Source of the DNA: Anaerobiospirillum succiniciproducens DSM 6400
GTDB taxonomy: Bacteria; Pseudomonadota; Gammaproteobacteria; Enterobacterales; Succinivibrionaceae
Direction of reading: 5' to 3'
Assembly: GCF_000482845.1 (NCBI RefSeq)
Contig: NZ_AXWV01000039.1
Coordinates: 1 to 38,869, forward strand
Length of the DNA: 38,869 bases
In this document: piece by piece, positions 27,159 to 36,574 of the stretch
Position numbering within the stretch: position 1 is the stretch's first letter
Layout of the letters: each line of letters starts with the position of its first letter
Program-made: the position numbers and the translations under genes
Notes under the pieces: model-generated
What the model saw: the letters and a program-made list of their open reading frames with translations, nothing else
The model's database searches: none
Told to the model about the DNA's origin: nothing

Positions 27159-27542
27159 TAGGCACTAAATGTTTTTCTATACTCTGATGCCAACGACCCA
27201 ATTAATCTGCGATCTCGTTCCATACACATCACGAGTTATTGCCCGTTAGAACATTACTTGTCAAAAACAGTAAAGTAAGATCTACACTTGAGTGAAATAT
27301 GTTTCCCCTCAGAACAAGATACAACAAAAAATTAACATAACACTTTGTGAAAACGTATTCCCCCCATAAATAAGGGCATATCATAGATACCTAGTATTGG
27401 AGAGATGGTTCTAAAAATCCCCCGCATAGATACAGTGCTATAAACCTAGCTCAATTCAAACATAACTACCATACAAGGCAATTACACCGACCTTACTAGT
27501 CTTATCCAACATTAGATAGTGTTCTGTATGTCCTAATACGAA

Positions 27543-27622
27543 AGTTCAGCCTCGTTCAAAAAAGCAAATGGAGCGCCATCTTCTAGAGCGCGATCTAAGT
27601 ACATGGAAGCGAAAGCTGAACT
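27543..27622 (+). other. Inverted repeat in the flagellin leader
   Basis: AGTTCAGC (27543-27550) and GCTGAACT (27615-27622) are perfect complements enclosing 64 bases with GCGC-containing segments that can pair. It may fold the 5' leader of the flagellin mRNA. Confidence 0.4.
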
Positions 27623-27705
27623 CTGATAACTCAGTAAGAAATCAAACAAATGGAGTTAAGGACATGTACTTTTCTTACTATGAGTTGTGAAAACGGAGTA
27701 TTACA

Positions 27706-28677
27706 ATGGCAGTCTATGTCAATACAAATTACAGCGCTCTTCAGGGCCAGCGCTACTTAGGCAATGTTCAGAATTCACTCACGACTACGTACCAGCGTTT
27801 ATCAAGCGGTATGCGTATTAATAGCGCTAAAGATGACGCAGCTGGCCTTCAGATCGCTGATCGTTTAACATCCCAGATTAATGGTCTCAACCAAGGCAAC
27901 CGTAACGCTGCAGATGGTATCGCTCTTGCTCAAACCATTGAAGCTGGTATGGATGAGGTTTCTGGAATGCTCCAGAAAATGCGTACCTTATCTGTTCAAG
28001 CCAATAATGGCACAAACACAGCTGAAGATCGAAAGTCTATTGGCAAAGAGATCGAGGCATTGGCGCAAGAAGTGAACCGTATTGCCAAACAGACAACATT
28101 TGCTGGCAAAACTGTTCTAAACGGAGCAAGTAAGACTGATAACTCATCAATCTTTGGCAATGATGCAACTAAAGGTGCAGATGCAACTGATAAAGGTGCT
28201 GGCAGCGAAGGCACTATGACATTGCAAGTGGGTTCTAACAAGGGTGATACTATCTCATTTAAGATGACATCTGTCATGTTCTCTGCAATTGTAGATAACA
28301 AAGAACTCATGGATGCGACAGGCGACAAAATCTTTAAGATTGAAAACGGAAAACTTACCGTAGCTCTTTCTAAGGCAAAGACAGATGACAGTGCTGGCTC
28401 TATTGGAGCTTTGATTACACATCTCGATGCAATGATTGGCACTGTAGACGGCAAGCGTGCCGATTTGGGCGCGATCCAGAACAGACTTGAGAGCTCCATC
28501 CGCAACCAGTCTAACGTTGCTGCTAACGAAGCTGACGCACGCTCACGTATTCGTGATGCTGACTTTGCTGAAGAGTCTGCAAACCTTTCCCAGCAGTCCA
28601 TCATTCAGCAGGCTGCTGCTTCCATGCTGATGCAGGCTAATACACGTCCACAGCTCGGTCTGAGCCTGTTAGGTTAA
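27706..28677 (+). CDS. Flagellin (first of two tandem copies)
   Basis: A 323-aa filament subunit exported by the flagellar type III system. The N-terminal D0/D1 region (NTNYSALQGQRYLGN, LSSGMRINSAKDDAAGLQIADRL) and the C-terminal D1/D0 region (RLESSIRNQSNVAANEADARSRIRDADFAEE, ending LGLSLLG) are standard. The middle, about residues 140-225, is short and variable, so the filament has little outer domain. The GGAG ribosome site is eight bases before the ATG. The next flagellin gene starts 17 bases after this stop, with its own GAGGAG, so the two are likely co-transcribed. Confidence 0.96.
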   Translation: MAVYVNTNYSALQGQRYLGNVQNSLTTTYQRLSSGMRINSAKDDAAGLQIADRLTSQINGLNQGNRNAADGIALAQTIEAGMDEVSGMLQKMRTLSVQANNGTNTAEDRKSIGKEIEALAQEVNRIAKQTTFAGKTVLNGASKTDNSSIFGNDATKGADATDKGAGSEGTMTLQVGSNKGDTISFKMTSVMFSAIVDNKELMDATGDKIFKIENGKLTVALSKAKTDDSAGSIGALITHLDAMIGTVDGKRADLGAIQNRLESSIRNQSNVAANEADARSRIRDADFAEESANLSQQSIIQQAAASMLMQANTRPQLGLSLLG

Positions 28678-28694
28678 TCTGAGGAGTCACTACC

Positions 28695-29663
28695 ATGGCC
28701 GTATATGTAAATACCAATTATTCAGCTCTTCAGGGTCAACGCTACTTAGGCAACGTTCAGAACTCCCTGACTACGACATACCAGCGCTTATCAAGCGGTA
28801 TGCGTATTAACAGCGCTAAAGACGACGCTGCCGGCCTACAGATCGCTGATCGCTTAACATCCCAGATTAATGGCCTCAACCAGGGCAACCGTAACGCCTC
28901 CGACGGTATCGCTCTAGCCCAGACCGTTGAAGCCGGCATGGATGAGATCTCAGGCATGCTCCAGAAGATCCGTACTTTAGCTGTCCAGGCTAATAACGGC
29001 ACTAACACCTTAGAAGATCGTAAGGCTCTCTCTAAGGAAGCCTCTTCTTTAGCTACTGAGATCACACGTATTGCTAAGCAGACTACCTTCGCTGGCAAGA
29101 CTATCCTAAACGGTAAGCAGACTAACTCCATTGACCCATTCGTTCAAGGTGCTGGTGGTGCAGGCGGCGGCAATAAAGGCGATGCTATGAGCATTACTTT
29201 ACAAGTTGGCTCAAATAAGGGCGATACCATCAGTTTCGGCCTTGTAAACCTGCAATTCTCTGCCGCTGCTGTAGATGGTGGCGTTGACGCTGGTCAGTTT
29301 GATGGTGCTGCAAGTGATACTAAAGCGTTCGTCAAGGATGCGCAGAACGGCGATTTCATCAATGTTAACTTCTCAACTGTAGGCATGGCTGCAAACATCA
29401 TTAATATGATGGATCAGATGATTGGCTACGTTGATTCTCAGCGTGCCGATTTGGGTGCCATCCAAAATCGTCTTGAGAGCTCTATCCGCAATCAGTCTAA
29501 CGTTGCTGCTAACGAAGCTGATGCACGCTCACGTATTCGTGATGCTGACTTTGCTGAAGAGTCTGCAAACCTTTCCCAGCAGTCCATCATTCAGCAGGCT
29601 GCCGCTTCCATGCTGATGCAGGCTAATACCCGTCCACAGCTCGGTTTAAGCCTCTTAGGCTAA
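28695..29663 (+). CDS. Flagellin (second of two tandem copies)
   Basis: A 322-aa paralogue of the preceding gene. The first 68 residues and about the last 75 (from RADLGAIQNRLESS) are identical to it, while the middle differs (GNKGDAMSITLQVGSNKGD, then a distinct FSAAAVDGGVDAGQFDG stretch). Codon choice differs at about 26 sites in the first 207 bases, yet the last ~140 bases are almost identical, which suggests gene conversion of the 3' end. GAGGAG is present before the ATG. A strong terminator follows at 29709-29745. Confidence 0.96.
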   Translation: MAVYVNTNYSALQGQRYLGNVQNSLTTTYQRLSSGMRINSAKDDAAGLQIADRLTSQINGLNQGNRNASDGIALAQTVEAGMDEISGMLQKIRTLAVQANNGTNTLEDRKALSKEASSLATEITRIAKQTTFAGKTILNGKQTNSIDPFVQGAGGAGGGNKGDAMSITLQVGSNKGDTISFGLVNLQFSAAAVDGGVDAGQFDGAASDTKAFVKDAQNGDFINVNFSTVGMAANIINMMDQMIGYVDSQRADLGAIQNRLESSIRNQSNVAANEADARSRIRDADFAEESANLSQQSIIQQAAASMLMQANTRPQLGLSLLG

Positions 29664-29708
29664 TAAGGTAATCTTTTTACCTATCCCTAGATAGCATTTT
29701 GCTTTCAT

Positions 29709-29745
29709 AAAGCCCCTGGCGATCCCCATTGCTAGGGGCTTTTTA
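29709..29745 (+). terminator. Terminator of the flagellin pair
   Basis: AAAGCCCCTGGC and GCTAGGGGCTTT form the stem with one mismatch, then TTTAATTT. Confidence 0.9.
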
Positions 29746-30138
29746 ATTTCTACTCTGTTAACTGTTAATTGCTCCTTCCTTTGCTTAAATCCAAGCAATT
29801 TTGCACATAAAACCCCATCAAAGATCTTCTGCATATGCGTTTGCTTGGCATTTTCTATTTCTATTCATTTGTACATTTTGTACAAGGATAGTAGGTTCTA
29901 AGCATTCCTCATATTAAGGATCGTGCCTTTCTCACTAGCTCAATAAGCTTTGTTCTTTAACCCGCCCAATAATGGCCATGTAGTGCGCATAGAGTGCATT
30001 TACTGGTTGTTATGTACCTTTTACTGTTTTTTCTAAAAGATCGCTGTATGACGCTCTGGTGATGGTCTATTGCGTTTGAATGATTGTGGGTGATGGCAGC
30101 TTTTGTAAATTGATTAGTTTTGTAGCGGGTTAAAACGC

Positions 30139-30174
30139 AAAAAGGGAAGAATCCATAAGGACTCTTCCCTTTTT
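30139..30174 (-). terminator. Bidirectional terminator beyond the phosphate transporter gene
   Basis: AAAAAGGGAAGAATCC and GGACTCTTCCCTTTTT pair with one mismatch around ATAA. It lies about 100 bases past the transporter's stop on its strand. Confidence 0.85.
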
Positions 30175-30271
30175 AATCATCGATTTGCCTTAGTTGTTAG
30201 GCCTGTAGCATTGCTTCAGGCCTTAGCATGTGAGACTAATATAACTTAGGCAAAAATATCTGTTTTATAGA

Positions 30272-32833
30272 TTAAGCCTGAGGCTTGTCGCTTACAGAGT
30301 CAGTCTTCTGATCTGCTGCAGTTGCCTTTGCTTGTTCAGCCTTTTCCTCGGCCTCATCAGCGTGGTCATCGGCATGATCAGCCGGCACTGTAGCCTCGGC
30401 AGCTTTTGCGGCAGCCTGAGCTACGGCATCAGCAGCGGCTGCGCCATCGGAACTGACCTGAAGCTTAGCTGCCTCTGCAGCATCGTCCTCTTCAACTGAA
30501 GAGATAACCATTGCCTCTGAGCCAGTGCGAGTGGTTGAGCCAAATACATGTGAACGCATCTCAGAGTTGTTTAAAGCACGGTCAATGGTTTTGCCGTTAA
30601 CAATCTGTGATAAAGCGCGTTCTTGCATAGCCACAGCAACATAGCGGTTAGCAAGATCACGGATACCTTGTAAGAAGCCTAAGTACATCTCAGCTGAGTG
30701 CATGGATACGTGCTCACGGCCGATGATGTTTACTAAGTTAACCTGAGAACGGTCGATATCACGGTTGAGCTTCTTAGCGTGCTTAACCATTGCCTCAACA
30801 TTTTCAGCTGTTGGGTTGGCAGCCATCTTATGCAGGTCAGCTGAGATGGTATGCAGACGGTTTACGATCTCTAAAAGACTTGACTGCATCTCACCCTGGA
30901 AGATAGTGTGACGGTTAGCTACGTGGTTGATAGCTCTCTTAACCATGTAACGAATAGCCTTAGATGCCTCTCGCATGTTAGAGAAGGTCAGGTAGAAGAA
31001 GTGTTTAGCTTCTGAGGTTACCTTATCCTTTTCAGAGCGTGCTGTGGTAGCTAAGGTGTAGTACTCGGATCTAACCTTGGAGATATCGTACTCAATGTTA
31101 GATGCCTTGTTGAAGTCACGACGGAGCTTAAACTCGTTATCAGCAAAGAAGTTTTCCAGTGCACGGTCAACAACATCGAGCTGAGCATCAAAGTAAGCAG
31201 GAACGGCGTGTGAAATAGAAGCCAGAACCTTCTCGTTATCTTCCTTAGCCTCAATAACACTGTTGAATGCCTCTGAGGTCTTAGCCTTAACGAAGTTACT
31301 ACGGATAATAACCACGAGAACTACGAACATCAAAAGGAAGATGGCGGTAAAGCCGAATGAGAAGAAGGCTAATGTTACTAAAGCAGCTGCTGTGAAAGCA
31401 GTCATTGCAGTTAAGAACCAGCCTGCAATAACGGTGATAACACCGGAGATACGGTAAACAGCAGACTCGCGGCTCCATGCACCATCAGCAAATGAAGTAC
31501 CCATTGCCACCATGAATGTTACATAAGTAGTAGATAAAGGCAGCTTTAAAGAAGTTGCTGATGCAATCAGAATGGATGCTAATACGAGGTTTACAGATGC
31601 ACGTACATAGTCAAAAGGCAGCTGAATTTCACCCTTAACTACTGGAGCCTTTACATAGCGACGGCCAATGAAGGCGAGCAGGAAATTAGGGAAGAACTGC
31701 TTGATTGCACGAGCTACACCTAAGCCAAAACGGGTAACCATACGGCCTGGAGTAGAAGCACCGAATTGCTCATGCTCACCACTTGATGAGCTTGAGAGGT
31801 TAATAGAAGTCTGGATAACGCGGTGAGCCTTCTTGGAGGTCCATAATGTAACCACCATGATTACGCCAGCTAAACCTAAGTATAAGGTTGAAGCCTTAGT
31901 ATTCTCATTTAAAGTGCTCATCATCATGGTGTTCATGTCTGGATGGCCAGCGGAAGTCCACTCTACGAATGCATCAAGAGCAGCTAATGGAACACCAACG
32001 AAGTTAACTAAGTCGTTACCAGCAAAGGAGAATGCCAGAGCGAATGTACCAGCAAGAATAATGATCTTAAAGACATTAAACTTCAGCATCACCAGAATCT
32101 GACCTAACAGAGTTAGAGAAAGGAACAGAGTCCACAGGAGAGTTGAAGTGTGCTGATTAATGAACTCAATGTACTCAGGCTTCATGAATGATGCGCCCTT
32201 TGCGCCCTTCATGACTAAGAAGTAAACGATGGCGGTTACGGAGAAGCCGCAGAACACACCGCCTAAGTACTTATAAGCGTTCTGGAATCTAAAGGAGAAT
32301 AGCAGACGCAGAATAAACTGAATAATTGCGCCGGAGAAGAAAGCTACTACAACAGAAATCAAGATTGCTGAAACAATGGTTGCAGCTCTTTCAGTCTTAA
32401 TGAACTCAAAGATTTCTGTGTATGACATACCTGTTTGTGAAAGCTTGTAAGCAGATGCCATAACTGCAGCGCCTAAGAGCTCGAACACAATAGAAACGGT
32501 AGTAGAAGTTGGAAGGCCTAAAGAGTTAAAGGTGTTAAGTAATAACACGTCCGCCATCATAACTGCGCAGAAGATCAGCATGACGTCGTAAAAAGAGAAC
32601 ATCTCAGGACGGAACATACCGCTTCGGGCCACTTCCATCATGCCTGATGAGAATGTTGCTCCAATGAGAACACCTAAAGATGCTACAACTAATACAACCT
32701 GTAGCGGAGCGATGCGACAGCCAACAGCCGAGTTAAGGAAGTTTACGGCGTCGTTTGATACACCGACAAACAGGTCAATACATGCTAGCAGGAGTAAGAA
32801 ACCTACTAACACTATAAAGATAGTTTCAATCAT
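30272..32833 (-). CDS. PiT-family inorganic phosphate transporter with PhoU-like C-terminal domain
   Basis: An 853-aa inner-membrane protein. The N-terminal half (about 1-530) has 10 to 12 membrane segments with the two inverted PiT signatures: GVSNDAVNFL at 24-33 and AGNDLVNFVG near 273, plus a LPTSTTVSIV motif seen in PiT/PitA proteins. The C-terminal half (about 535-770) is a long helical, charged region resembling PhoU/DUF47 (for example HFFYLTFSNMREASKAIRYMVK), and the end is an Ala/Asp/Glu-rich tail. PiT carriers import metal-phosphate with protons; a fused PhoU-like domain suggests built-in regulation. The frame opens at a TTG at 32878, but MIETIFIVLV at 32833 is the first ATG and directly precedes the first membrane segment. 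Confidence 0.88.
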   Translation of the reverse strand: MIETIFIVLVGFLLLLACIDLFVGVSNDAVNFLNSAVGCRIAPLQVVLVVASLGVLIGATFSSGMMEVARSGMFRPEMFSFYDVMLIFCAVMMADVLLLNTFNSLGLPTSTTVSIVFELLGAAVMASAYKLSQTGMSYTEIFEFIKTERAATIVSAILISVVVAFFSGAIIQFILRLLFSFRFQNAYKYLGGVFCGFSVTAIVYFLVMKGAKGASFMKPEYIEFINQHTSTLLWTLFLSLTLLGQILVMLKFNVFKIIILAGTFALAFSFAGNDLVNFVGVPLAALDAFVEWTSAGHPDMNTMMMSTLNENTKASTLYLGLAGVIMVVTLWTSKKAHRVIQTSINLSSSSSGEHEQFGASTPGRMVTRFGLGVARAIKQFFPNFLLAFIGRRYVKAPVVKGEIQLPFDYVRASVNLVLASILIASATSLKLPLSTTYVTFMVAMGTSFADGAWSRESAVYRISGVITVIAGWFLTAMTAFTAAALVTLAFFSFGFTAIFLLMFVVLVVIIRSNFVKAKTSEAFNSVIEAKEDNEKVLASISHAVPAYFDAQLDVVDRALENFFADNEFKLRRDFNKASNIEYDISKVRSEYYTLATTARSEKDKVTSEAKHFFYLTFSNMREASKAIRYMVKRAINHVANRHTIFQGEMQSSLLEIVNRLHTISADLHKMAANPTAENVEAMVKHAKKLNRDIDRSQVNLVNIIGREHVSMHSAEMYLGFLQGIRDLANRYVAVAMQERALSQIVNGKTIDRALNNSEMRSHVFGSTTRTGSEAMVISSVEEDDAAEAAKLQVSSDGAAAADAVAQAAAKAAEATVPADHADDHADEAEEKAEQAKATAADQKTDSVSDKPQA

Positions 32834-33898
32834 AGATTTTGTACCTAGAGGTGCTGTTGACCCTGCTGCCCTAGACAAACATCTGCCACTATCGACTGTT
32901 TAATTGCCGTTTTAAGAGTTCTTAAGTTTTACTACAACCAAAGATACGTACCATGACTTATTGCTTGGGTATCAAATCTATTTATGTAGCAGTTTGTTAA
33001 CTGAGCTTTTTTGCCTGAGGCTTAACTTTTAGCCAATAATCTCAAGCTTTAGCTTTAAACAATAGAAGACTCGAACACTGTAAGTAGCTATTAAGCATTT
33101 TGAATAGAGCTTTCTACTCGATTGCTTTAGGCCTACAGACAGAGTGCCTTAATGTTAAGAACATTAAGAATGAGTTGGGCGCATAATCAATCAGAGCGAC
33201 ATGGAAGTTTGCTTAAGACACTTTGCATCCCGAATGAGACGGGGCTGAAGAGAGCATAGAGCATTCACTTCACAAGCACTGTTCCTGTGAATGGTAACAC
33301 AGGGGCTAAATTTTGCCGCAAGATTATCAGTCTATTGTTAACTTTTTGTTAAGAATTTTTCAAGAAACTGTGCATACATGGGATTTGTCAATTACACATT
33401 CAATTTTAATATACATAACAATCATTATTACATATACTGAATGTTAAATCCTTGCTCACGAATGAAGTCAAGTGTGCAATTAGCTTATATATAGGATTTA
33501 ACAAAAGGAGAGTACTCTATATACGCTCAAGTATAAAGTTAACTACAGTTGTATAAGTTAAGAACTTGTTTAGCTCTTGTCTAACAAGCTAAAAACTTCA
33601 ACATACATAGAAAGCTGCTTTTATAAGCCAACTCTCTTATGTTGGCTATGTTAGTAATGGCGCTATAACCATGCTACTCAAGAACAACAGTTAAGCTCTT
33701 AACACCTCGACATGCCCGCTGACAATGGCTGCAGCGAGCTTTTGTAAGGATATATGGCTGGCATTTTTTGTTTGACACTAGCTGCAAATTCACCTAAAGT
33801 ATACAGGCCCAATGGCCCTACAAGGCCATAAATGGCTAATACATGCGCTTTGTAAGCAATTTCAAGGTGCAATAGACTGAGAAAGACTAAGAACCATG

Positions 33899-33912
33899 TA
33901 TACATATGTATA
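33899..33912. promoter_or_regulatory. 14-bp palindrome upstream of corA
   Basis: TATACATATGTATA, fully self-complementary, about 100 bases before the corA ATG. Operator or promoter -10-like AT-rich element. Confidence 0.4.
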
Positions 33913-33972
33913 TAAGGTTACAGTCATGCGACGTTGCTTGTAATCGGCAACACTAACGAACAGCAGCACGGC

Positions 33973-33989
33973 ATACAGTTAAACTGTAT
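33973..33989. promoter_or_regulatory. 17-bp inverted repeat just before corA
   Basis: ATACAGTT-A-AACTGTAT, perfect 8+1+8 symmetry, ending 22 bases before the ATG and ten bases before the ribosome site. Its position fits an operator or a leader RNA structure. Confidence 0.45.
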
Positions 33990-34011
33990 ACTCTGTCCTC
34001 AGGAGACTCAA

Positions 34012-34962
34012 ATGATTACAGCTTGCCAACTCTACGACGATAACAGACTCTCCCTTATCAAGGTAAAAGCCGGAGATGCTCTCCCCTCGGACGTAATTTG
34101 GCTAGATGTTCATCAAGCAAGCGAAGAAGAGAGTGAGTGGCTCGAGAAACTCTTCGTTGAGGACGTTCCTGATGAAGACGAGATGGACGATCTGGAGTCA
34201 TCCTCCCGTTTTAAGATCAGTGCTGATGGTGTTCACATCCTCTCCTTATTCCCTCAGCGTCTTGCTAATGACACCCGTGGCGTGAACATGTCGTTCATCA
34301 TGCGCAAAAATCTTCTTATCTCTTTCAGAGAAGATGATGTGTCTATCGTACGCTTACTTCGCTACCATATTCGTTTCGGTAAGGCTGACGTTCGTTCTGC
34401 ATTAGATATTCTGCTAACCTTGCAAGATCTCAAGGTAGATCAGCTCTCTGACCTTATTGAGGATGCATACGGCGTACTTGATGAAACTGCAGATCAGATT
34501 CTCCAAGACGATACTGTTGAGGACACTTTACGCGAGTTAGTGCGCCAAGAGGAACTTAACGGTCAGATTCTTCAGGCTCTATACGATACCCGTCGTGCAT
34601 TACGCTTCATTAAAAAGTCTTTTGAAACTACTTTAGACGATCGCCAAGAGCGCTCCATTGATGAAGTGCTCAACGATATTGAGTCCATTTTGCCTCACAC
34701 CCAATTCCTGGCAAACAAGATCAACTTCCAGCTAGAAGCATCCATGGGCTACACCAACCATAAGCAGAACAAGATCATCAAGATCTTCTCTGTGGCTGCT
34801 GTAGTGTTCATGCCTCCTACCTGGATTGCAAGTCTTTATGGTATGAACTTCAAATACATGCCAGAGCTTGAGTGGGAATTTGGCTACCCACTTTCCATAT
34901 GCCTAATGTTCATATCGGCAACCATTACTTACATCTTCTTCAAGAAGAAAGGCTGGCTCTAA
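34012..34962 (+). CDS. corA: Magnesium/cobalt transporter CorA
   Basis: A 316-aa protein, the same length as E. coli CorA. A large acidic cytoplasmic domain (EDVPDEDEMDDLESSSRF, then the long helix with DQLSDLIEDAYGVLDETADQIL) precedes two C-terminal membrane segments; the first ends in the signature YGMNFKYMPELEW with GMN at 277-279. The protein forms a pentameric Mg2+ channel gated by cytoplasmic Mg2+. An upstream in-frame start at 33934 exists, but CAGGAG at 33999-34004, eight bases before the ATG at 34012, and the family length decide the start. It is a single gene with its own terminator and two palindromes upstream. Confidence 0.96.
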   Translation: MITACQLYDDNRLSLIKVKAGDALPSDVIWLDVHQASEEESEWLEKLFVEDVPDEDEMDDLESSSRFKISADGVHILSLFPQRLANDTRGVNMSFIMRKNLLISFREDDVSIVRLLRYHIRFGKADVRSALDILLTLQDLKVDQLSDLIEDAYGVLDETADQILQDDTVEDTLRELVRQEELNGQILQALYDTRRALRFIKKSFETTLDDRQERSIDEVLNDIESILPHTQFLANKINFQLEASMGYTNHKQNKIIKIFSVAAVVFMPPTWIASLYGMNFKYMPELEWEFGYPLSICLMFISATITYIFFKKKGWL

Positions 34963-34983
34963 TCAACGAACCATTCTTATCTT

Positions 34984-35010
34984 AAAAGGCCCTGCTATGC
35001 AGGGCTTTTT
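34984..35010 (+). terminator. Terminator of corA
   Basis: AAAAGGCCCTGC and GCAGGGCTTTTT around TAT, with a T tract in the right arm. Confidence 0.92.
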
Positions 35011-35210
35011 AGTCTCTGCTCTAAACAAAAGATCAGAAACAAGCGCAGTAACAAGATCAAAGATCGTGGTCCCCACAATCTCACTTCAGCAGCAGATACA
35101 CGTACTTGCCTGCATTGCCATGATTAAAGTATAGATACAGTAGCCTATCTTCTTTAGAAAAGGTTTCATGATTTAACAGATAGCGATTGACCATATCTAC
35201 AACCAAATGC

Positions 35211-35244
35211 TGAGATCTTAAGATCGCCATAACTTAAGATCTCA
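35211..35244. repeat. Perfect 12-bp inverted repeat
   Basis: TGAGATCTTAAG and CTTAAGATCTCA with a 10-base loop. The next bases continue into a second palindrome, TCAAGATCTTGA. Confidence 0.8.
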
Positions 35245-35340
35245 AGATCTTGAATGTTCACCCAAACCTAAAGATCAGCACTCAGCACTATTCAAGCACT
35301 AACTCAAGATCTCTACATGCGATCTCAGTTAAACAGCTAG

Positions 35341-35396
35341 ACCCAAGATCTTATCCAATGATCTCAAGCATAGTTCGCAACTTGAGATCTTGGGTA
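35341..35396. repeat. Nested inverted repeats
   Basis: ACCCAAGATCT (35341-35351) with AGATCTTGGGT (35386-35396), and inside it GATCTCAAG (35360-35368) with CTTGAGATC (35381-35389). The two alternatives overlap at the right side, so they compete as pairings. Confidence 0.75.
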
Positions 35397-35639
35397 TATT
35401 TGGCCCCACTCATCATACGAGTGCAGCTATACATTTACTCATGTATACAAGGGATATAAAGGATATAAAGGGTGAACTCAACTCACATAGAATTAGTTGA
35501 ACACTTTGAGTCAATGCCGTTCGCGGCAAGATCTTGAGATCCTACTGAATCTACTGCTCATGAGATCTTATGAGGTCTAACAAGATCTTTAACCAGTCCC
35601 TTTGAGATCATGGCTATCCCTTGAGATCTTTACTCTGTT

Positions 35640-35683
35640 AGCTGCGATCTTTGGGCTAAAAAAAGATCTCAAAGATCGCAGCT
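35640..35683. repeat. Perfect 14-bp inverted repeat
   Basis: AGCTGCGATCTTTG and CAAAGATCGCAGCT with a 16-base loop that contains AAAAAAAGATCT. No T tract follows on either side that would make it a normal terminator. Confidence 0.8.
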
Positions 35684-36456
35684 GTGATCTTTAGGCGAAG
35701 TTAAGATCGCAACCATGATCTTAAGACGGCAAGAGATCGGTAAGATCTTACACTTGCTACCATTACAGCTGCAAAGCGCACTCAACCACCTGCCTGTACC
35801 ATGAATGCCTGATTGCTCTTACACTTACAGCGACTTAAAGGCTATAAAGACTTTGTGACTACGTAAACATTGTGCTCCTAGCGGTTTTTGTTTCTCCAAC
35901 GTTTCACATAGCTAAAGCTACATTGTCACAAGCCTTGTCTTGCTACGTCTTACATGGCTATGCGTTTCACAAATAGTTTCTTAGGACGAAGACACCTGAA
36001 AAGCCGCACTTAAGCCGATTGATGGATGAATACTTGTAGAAATAGCTTTTCAAGCCAAGTAAAGTCTTATGTCTTTAAGAAAGAAACCAGAGACATTTGA
36101 GTACATCACGCATATGGTAGAGATTGCCGCATTGACCTTGGAAATTTGTGCTTTTTGCCGTGGTATTTTGCGCTCACCCCTGTCGTAGAACAGGCCTATT
36201 TATGCTGTTTAATAAAGATTTTTGCAAGTTTGTACGTATTGGCTTAGAACTTGTATAAGATAGGCTAGCGTTACAAGTAAACGGTAGATAAAACCATACC
36301 TTAGCTTGATGTAACAAAGCCAGAACAAGTGCTAATCAATTGCCTGCCTACTTAATTTGCGGCAAAACACTTTATAGGCAAACTACTGCAAAACATACAG
36401 ACAAGGCTCATAAGATACTGTCTATACAGTTTTACAGAAATCGTTACTTTCAAGTC

Positions 36457-36482
36457 TTAAGTTTTAGTTTTCACACCGTTAT
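36457..36482 (+). promoter_or_regulatory. Weak candidate sigma-28 promoter of fliD
   Basis: TTAAGTTT at 36457-36464 and ACCGTTAT at 36475-36482, ten bases apart, resemble the flagellar sigma-28 pattern TAAAGTTT-N11-GCCGATAA with several differences. About 93 bases before the ATG. Confidence 0.3.
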
Positions 36483-36574
36483 ATAAAGTGAAAGGGATTA
36501 ACTCCCAAACTCAAGTACTCAATTACAGTCTAGGCAACAAACCTAGGCAATGTGCGAATAACTAGGAGTGCAAA

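Larger units (their letters stand above)
27122..27705. other. Upstream region of tRNA-Ser and flagellin
   Basis: About 580 bases: the tRNA promoter (27131-27158, minus) and the flagellin leader, with a long-range inverted repeat at 27543-27622. No convincing sigma-28 site was found for the flagellin gene. Confidence 0.6.
29664..30271. other. Converging-gene intergenic region
   Basis: About 600 bases between flagellin 2 and the phosphate transporter. It holds the flagellin terminator and a bidirectional terminator at 30139-30174; nothing else recognised. Confidence 0.6.
32834..34011. other. Divergent region between the phosphate transporter and corA
   Basis: About 1180 bases without a supported gene. 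It contains two palindromes close to corA (33899-33912 and 33973-33989). I searched by eye for a Pho box near the transporter and found none. A 68-codon hydrophobic frame at 33699-33905 on the minus strand has no ribosome site. Confidence 0.55.
35030..35750. repeat. GATC-rich cluster with nested palindromes
   Basis: I count about 27 GATC in about 720 bases, mostly as AGATCT, AAGATC or TTGAGATC; chance would give about three. Several are in perfect inverted repeats (35211-35244, 35341-35396, 35640-35683). The region lacks a gene with a ribosome site. It could be a Dam-methylation or SeqA-like region, a segregation or binding-site array, or an old repeat family. No dnaA or par gene is nearby. 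Confidence 0.75.
35011..36574. other. Long intergenic region corA-fliD
   Basis: About 1560 bases without a supported gene. The left half is the GATC-rich hairpin cluster (35030-35750). The right half is AT-rich, with a possible flagellar promoter at 36457-36482 and nothing else recognisable. Confidence 0.6.

Noticed and set aside
27300..27700. Sigma-28 promoter for the first flagellin
   Set aside because: TAAA and GCC/GATA-like pieces occur, but none at the right spacing; I could not choose one.
32834..33100. Pho box upstream of the phosphate transporter
   Set aside because: No pair of CTGTCA-like half sites at 11-base spacing was found.
33699..33905. 68-codon hydrophobic protein on the minus strand
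   Set aside because: Starts inside a palindromic AT-rich stretch without a ribosome site.
35250..35459. 69-codon frame within the GATC-rich region
   Set aside because: Composition follows the repeated AAGATCT motif; no ribosome site.
35030..35750. Chromosomal oriC
   Set aside because: GATC-rich, but only one weak DnaA-like box was noticed and no dnaA, dnaN, gidA or mioC neighbour is present.
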